Translations under genes and position numbers: made by a program
Notes under the pieces: generated by a model
Seen by the model: the letters and a program-made list of their open reading frames with translations, nothing else
Told to the model about the DNA's origin: nothing
Database searches by the model: none
From: Dehalococcoidia bacterium UBA2991
GTDB taxonomy: Bacteria > Chloroflexota > Dehalococcoidia > Tepidiformales > Tepidiformaceae
DNA: 64,000 nucleotides
Direction of reading: 5' to 3'
NCBI GenBank assembly: GCA_002346645.1
Contig: DEAD01000012.1
Location: 53,430 to 117,429, forward strand
Shown: positions 61,484 through 64,000 of the stretch, piece after piece
Layout: the number at the start of each line of letters is the position of its first letter
Numbering within the stretch: the stretch's first letter is position 1

Positions 61484-63332
61484 ACTCCACAGTTACAGTT
61501 TTTGCGAGGTTGCGGGGCTGGTCGATATTGCAACCCCTGGTTTTAGCGGTTGCATAGGCAAGTATCTGCAGGGGCACGATCGCAGCAACCGGCTCGAGCA
61601 GAGCAGGTACCGAAGGCACTGTGAGTGCAGCATCAGCGAGGGCGATTAACTCTTCATCCCCCTCTGTAACGATCGCTAAAACCTCTCCCTTACGTGCACG
61701 AATCTGTTCAATATTCGAGATAATTTTGCTTCGTAACGCATGCTGCCCAGCAAGCGCAATCGTCGGGAAATTTTGGTCGATAAGGGCGATGGGACCGTGT
61801 TTCATCTCACCGGCCGCGTAGCCCTCAGCATGGACATAGGAGAGCTCTTTCATCTTAAGGGCCCCCTCAAGTGCAATTGGAAGAGCAGGGCCACGCCCTA
61901 GGAAAAGAATGTGCTCCGTAGTACTAAAACGCTCTGCTGCTTTGGCAACAACGTCAAAAGCATCTAACTGACGACCAACAATTTCAGGCATCGCAACAAG
62001 TCCCTGAATATGACTAGCGAACTCTTGCTCGCTGATACGGCCACGGACCTGGGCTGTCTCCAGCGCAAGGGCGAAAAGGGCAGCGAGTGAGGTGGTAAAG
62101 GTCTTGGTGCTAGCAACGCCCCGCTCTAGACCTGCATAGGTATGGACTGTGCCATCAGCCAATCGTGTGCTTTGGCTGCCCGGAGTGTTGCATATGGTGA
62201 TCTGAGGGGAGCCACAAGCGCGAGCTACATTCATCGCTTCCAATACATCAACTGTTTCACCCGACTGACTTACAGATACAACCAATGTCTCGGGCCCGAG
62301 TACGGGCTCTCTATAACGAAACTCACTAGCATTATCGATATCCGCTGGAAGGCGAGCTATTTGCTCAAAGTACCAGCGCCCAACCATCGCAGCGTGAAGA
62401 CTTGTGCCCATGCCAACGAGTAGAACGCGTTCCACTCGCTCTAACCAAGGCCGCACATCCCCAAGATCATCCAGGTAGAGACGTGCGGGTTCTACCGTCA
62501 TTAGCCCACCAATAGTGTCAGCCAAAGCAACTGGCTGTTCCATGATCTCCTTGAGCATGTAGGTCTCGTAGGTTCCCTTATCTGCAGTGGTGGCATCGAG
62601 CAGAATCGTGCTTGGGTTCACCTTGGCTGGCCTTCCATCACGGGTAGCGAAAGTGGCACCGTTGGCGCTTATTCGCACGATTTGACCGTCATCAAGAAAG
62701 GCCACCTTGCTGGTATGAGGGAGAAGCGCCGCTAGATCACTAGACAGAAGCATCTCCCCCTCTCCATAACCAACCACAATTCCGCCCGCATTCCCGAGAC
62801 GTGCCCCTACAACAACACCAGGCTCAGCCTCTGAAAGGGCAACTATCGCCTGCGAGCCAACAAGTTGACCAGAAGCCTCACGCAAAGAGGTTACGAGGTC
62901 ATGACCAAGTTTTAGATTCTCTTCAATAAGGTGGGCAATGGTTTCCGTATCGGTCTCACTCCCAAATATGTGTCCTCGATCAGTTAGCTCTTTCCGCAAT
63001 TCCCCGTAGTTCTCGACGATACCGTTGTGTACCACGACCACTTCACCCCCACAGCTTGCATGGGGATGCGCATTCTCATCGCTTGGTACCCCGTGAGTAG
63101 CCCAGCGGGTATGACCGAGACCAGTATGCGCAGACGAAATCGATTGGCTACTAATAGCAGCATCAAGTTCGGAAATCTTTCCTCGACGCTTTACTACAGT
63201 TAGCTCCCCTCCTGCATCATCAAGAATGGCGACACCAGTCGAATCGTAGCCGCGATATTCAAGGTCACGCAGGCCCGCTAAAAGAACGGGCACAGCCTCC
63301 CGCGAGCCTGTGTAAGCAATTATCCCGCACAT
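61482..63332 (-). CDS. glmS: glucosamine-6-phosphate synthase (isomerising)
   Basis: About 616 residues. It makes glucosamine-6-phosphate from fructose-6-phosphate and glutamine for cell-wall sugars. The start is fixed at the ATG at 63332 because the next residue is the nucleophile Cys1 (MCGIIAYTGSREAV), with AGGGAAG upstream. DLEYRGYDSTG, then VVHNGIVENY, mark the glutaminase domain. Two SIS domains follow (e.g. VSQSGETVDVLEA and GRGPALPIALEGALKMKE), ending in NLAKTVTVE. Its mRNA leader carries a glmS ribozyme, so it is very likely repressed by its own product. Confidence 0.97.
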   Translation of the reverse strand: MCGIIAYTGSREAVPVLLAGLRDLEYRGYDSTGVAILDDAGGELTVVKRRGKISELDAAISSQSISSAHTGLGHTRWATHGVPSDENAHPHASCGGEVVVVHNGIVENYGELRKELTDRGHIFGSETDTETIAHLIEENLKLGHDLVTSLREASGQLVGSQAIVALSEAEPGVVVGARLGNAGGIVVGYGEGEMLLSSDLAALLPHTSKVAFLDDGQIVRISANGATFATRDGRPAKVNPSTILLDATTADKGTYETYMLKEIMEQPVALADTIGGLMTVEPARLYLDDLGDVRPWLERVERVLLVGMGTSLHAAMVGRWYFEQIARLPADIDNASEFRYREPVLGPETLVVSVSQSGETVDVLEAMNVARACGSPQITICNTPGSQSTRLADGTVHTYAGLERGVASTKTFTTSLAALFALALETAQVRGRISEQEFASHIQGLVAMPEIVGRQLDAFDVVAKAAERFSTTEHILFLGRGPALPIALEGALKMKELSYVHAEGYAAGEMKHGPIALIDQNFPTIALAGQHALRSKIISNIEQIRARKGEVLAIVTEGDEELIALADAALTVPSVPALLEPVAAIVPLQILAYATAKTRGCNIDQPRNLAKTVTVE

Positions 63333-63354
63333 AGGGCTTCCCTGAGGCACTCGT

Positions 63355-63372
63355 GGAGACGCAAACGTCTCC
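63355..63372 (-). other. stem-loop just upstream of the glmS ribosome-binding site
   Basis: GGAGACG (63355-63361 on the plus strand) pairs perfectly with CGTCTCC (63366-63372) around a CAAA loop; in the glmS transcript this is a 7-bp stem with a UUUG tetraloop. It sits about 12 bases before the AGGGAAG site and after the ribozyme. Confidence 0.5.
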
Positions 63373-63420
63373 GGTCGATGCTCGATGTGCTTGGTGGGGA
63401 AGAAGGGCCGCGAGCCCTTT

Positions 63421-63562
63421 GCACTTGACTAGCCTTTTGTCAGCCGGTTACCCGACCTGGTTTGTTGCCAGCCTTACGACCGTGCCGCCGGGAGGCCACC
63501 CGCCGAATGGTTCGATTCTGCCTCCGCCTCGTCATCCGCGCATAGCACGGACCTGGCGCTTG
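63421..63562 (-). ncRNA. glmS ribozyme
   Basis: Read on the minus strand, this leader matches the glmS self-cleaving ribozyme. The cleavage site is A|GCGCC at 63560/63559. P1 is a 6-bp hairpin pairing 63551-63546 with 63540-63535. The core GACGAGG is at 63533-63527, AAUCGA near 63517-63512, and UUCGGCGGGUG at 63507-63497 then GCCUCCCGG. GGAGGC (63525-63520) pairs with GCCUCC (63496-63491). A P3/P4-like 3' part follows with CUGG...CCAG pairing; its end is approximate. It lies 90 bases before glmS on the correct strand. Binding of glucosamine-6-phosphate would trigger cleavage. Confidence 0.93.
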
Positions 63563-63611
63563 ACCGGTCCCACCTTTGGTCTATTTGGTTAGAGTCGCGT
63601 CCACCTCCCTA

Positions 63612-63639
63612 AAATTATTGCCATGAGTGTCAGTGTGAA
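63612..63639 (-). promoter_or_regulatory. candidate promoter for the glmS transcript
   Basis: On the minus strand TTCACA (63634-63639) and TAATTT (63612-63617) are 16 bases apart, placing a start site about 45 bases before the ribozyme cleavage site. The match is by eye. The 340-base gap 63333-63672 otherwise holds the ribozyme and the downstream hairpin. Confidence 0.4.
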
Positions 63640-63672
63640 ACGGAATGGCGTCAACGCTTAAGTATAAAAAGG

Positions 63673-63978
63673 TCAACTAGCCTCCCTGGAAATTCCTGCA
63701 ATACCCAGGAACTCATCCTCCCAGGCTAAAACAACACCAATCGCTTGCTCATCCGTATTCGAAAGGTTGTGACTCTGACCGCGGAAGGCCGCGACTACCC
63801 CTGCAGCAATAACCGGTAACTCCTGACTCTGCAGGCCAATCTCGCGCTCTGTTAGGAGAATAAGTTCAATCAGCTCGCCCGGGACAAACATCCCCTCCTC
63901 CTGAACCTGCTCCCAGATCCAGGACGCACACTCCTCAAGTAGTGGTCCCTCTAGCTTCCTCATTTTCCCGGTGCTCAC
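63673..63978 (-). CDS. hypothetical protein
   Basis: A 101-residue acidic protein, mostly predicted helical, with LLEECASWIWEQVQEEGMFV, then GELIELILLTEREIG. There are no cysteine pairs, signal peptide or membrane helix. It starts with GTG close to the window edge; an ATG five codons in is an alternative. Its size and composition are ordinary for a small cytoplasmic protein. I do not recognise the family. It is transcribed toward glmS but separated from it by the ribozyme leader and a likely promoter. Confidence 0.6.
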   Translation of the reverse strand: MSTGKMRKLEGPLLEECASWIWEQVQEEGMFVPGELIELILLTEREIGLQSQELPVIAAGVVAAFRGQSHNLSNTDEQAIGVVLAWEDEFLGIAGISREAS

Positions 63979-64000
63979 AACCCATCAACCCCCTGCGCCC

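Noticed and set aside
63353..63592. A 79-codon plus-strand open frame before glmS
   Set aside because: It lies antisense to the glmS ribozyme, has no family match, and its GC-rich, proline-rich translation reflects RNA structure, not coding.
1..64000. Transposons, prophage, CRISPR arrays, rRNA or replication origin
   Set aside because: No transposase, integrase or capsid-type protein, no regular spaced repeats, no rRNA-like stretch and no DnaA-box cluster were noticed on reading both strands.

Overview
The window looks like a chromosomal segment of a free-living bacterium, most likely a Chloroflexota of the marine SAR202/Dehalococcoidia type. This is an inference from gene content: ppdK-dgt-dnaG gene order, GatCA, complex I, an F420-type luciferase-like oxidoreductase, Rieske, PhyH and P450 oxygenases, thiamine-diphosphate enzymes, CoA-transferases and acyl-CoA dehydrogenases. 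No 16S rRNA is present to prove it. Coding density is high. I saw no transposase, integrase, phage gene, CRISPR array or rRNA.

Layout. 1-9.5 kb: the end of an FmdB-like zinc-ribbon gene, an acyl-CoA dehydrogenase, an aminotransferase, gatCA, a large class A penicillin-binding protein, a formyltransferase and an ArgA-like acetyltransferase; an untranslated structured stretch lies between the last two. 9.5-18 kb: a thiamine-diphosphate enzyme, a P-loop/DRTGG protein, a zinc-ribbon membrane protein, pcrA helicase, and a three-gene CoA operon (crotonyl-CoA carboxylase/reductase-like, acyl-CoA dehydrogenase, MaoC hydratase). 18.2-27.4 kb: a tightly packed respiratory complex I operon, nuoA-C-D-H-J-K-(small gene)-L-M-N, lacking nuoB and nuoI. 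27.4-33 kb: ybeY, two alpha/beta-type or thiamine-type enzymes, yaaA and a PEP-utilising protein without an ATP-grasp half.

33-43.6 kb is an oxidative/accessory stretch: MFS exporter, F420-type oxidoreductase, Rieske oxygenase, tRNA-Lys, PhyH dioxygenase, P450, HSL-type esterase, a TrkH/KtrB potassium channel subunit, an MftD-like FMN enzyme and tRNA-Met. 43.7-48.3 kb is a DNA-repair module with one SbcC and two SbcD-like phosphoesterases. 48.4-52.6 kb has two short-chain dehydrogenases and a double-headed CaiB/BaiF CoA-transferase. 52.6-63.4 kb is housekeeping: a CysS/MshC-type ligase, dnaG, a membrane-anchored CARDB/SH3 protein, dgt, ppdK and glmS.

The best-supported unusual item is a glmS self-cleaving ribozyme in the 340-base non-coding stretch before glmS (minus strand). 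It recodes a region that would otherwise look like a small gene. Other points of interest are the cysteine ligase lacking the anticodon-binding C-terminus, the complex I operon without its two small Fe-S subunits, a perfect palindrome spanning both stop codons of a convergent pair, three convergent pairs overlapping by exactly 4 nt, and a PBP with 14 mostly paired cysteines. Several start codons were moved from the longest frame to one with a good Shine-Dalgarno sequence or operon overlap. All residue numbers were counted by hand and may be off by a few.
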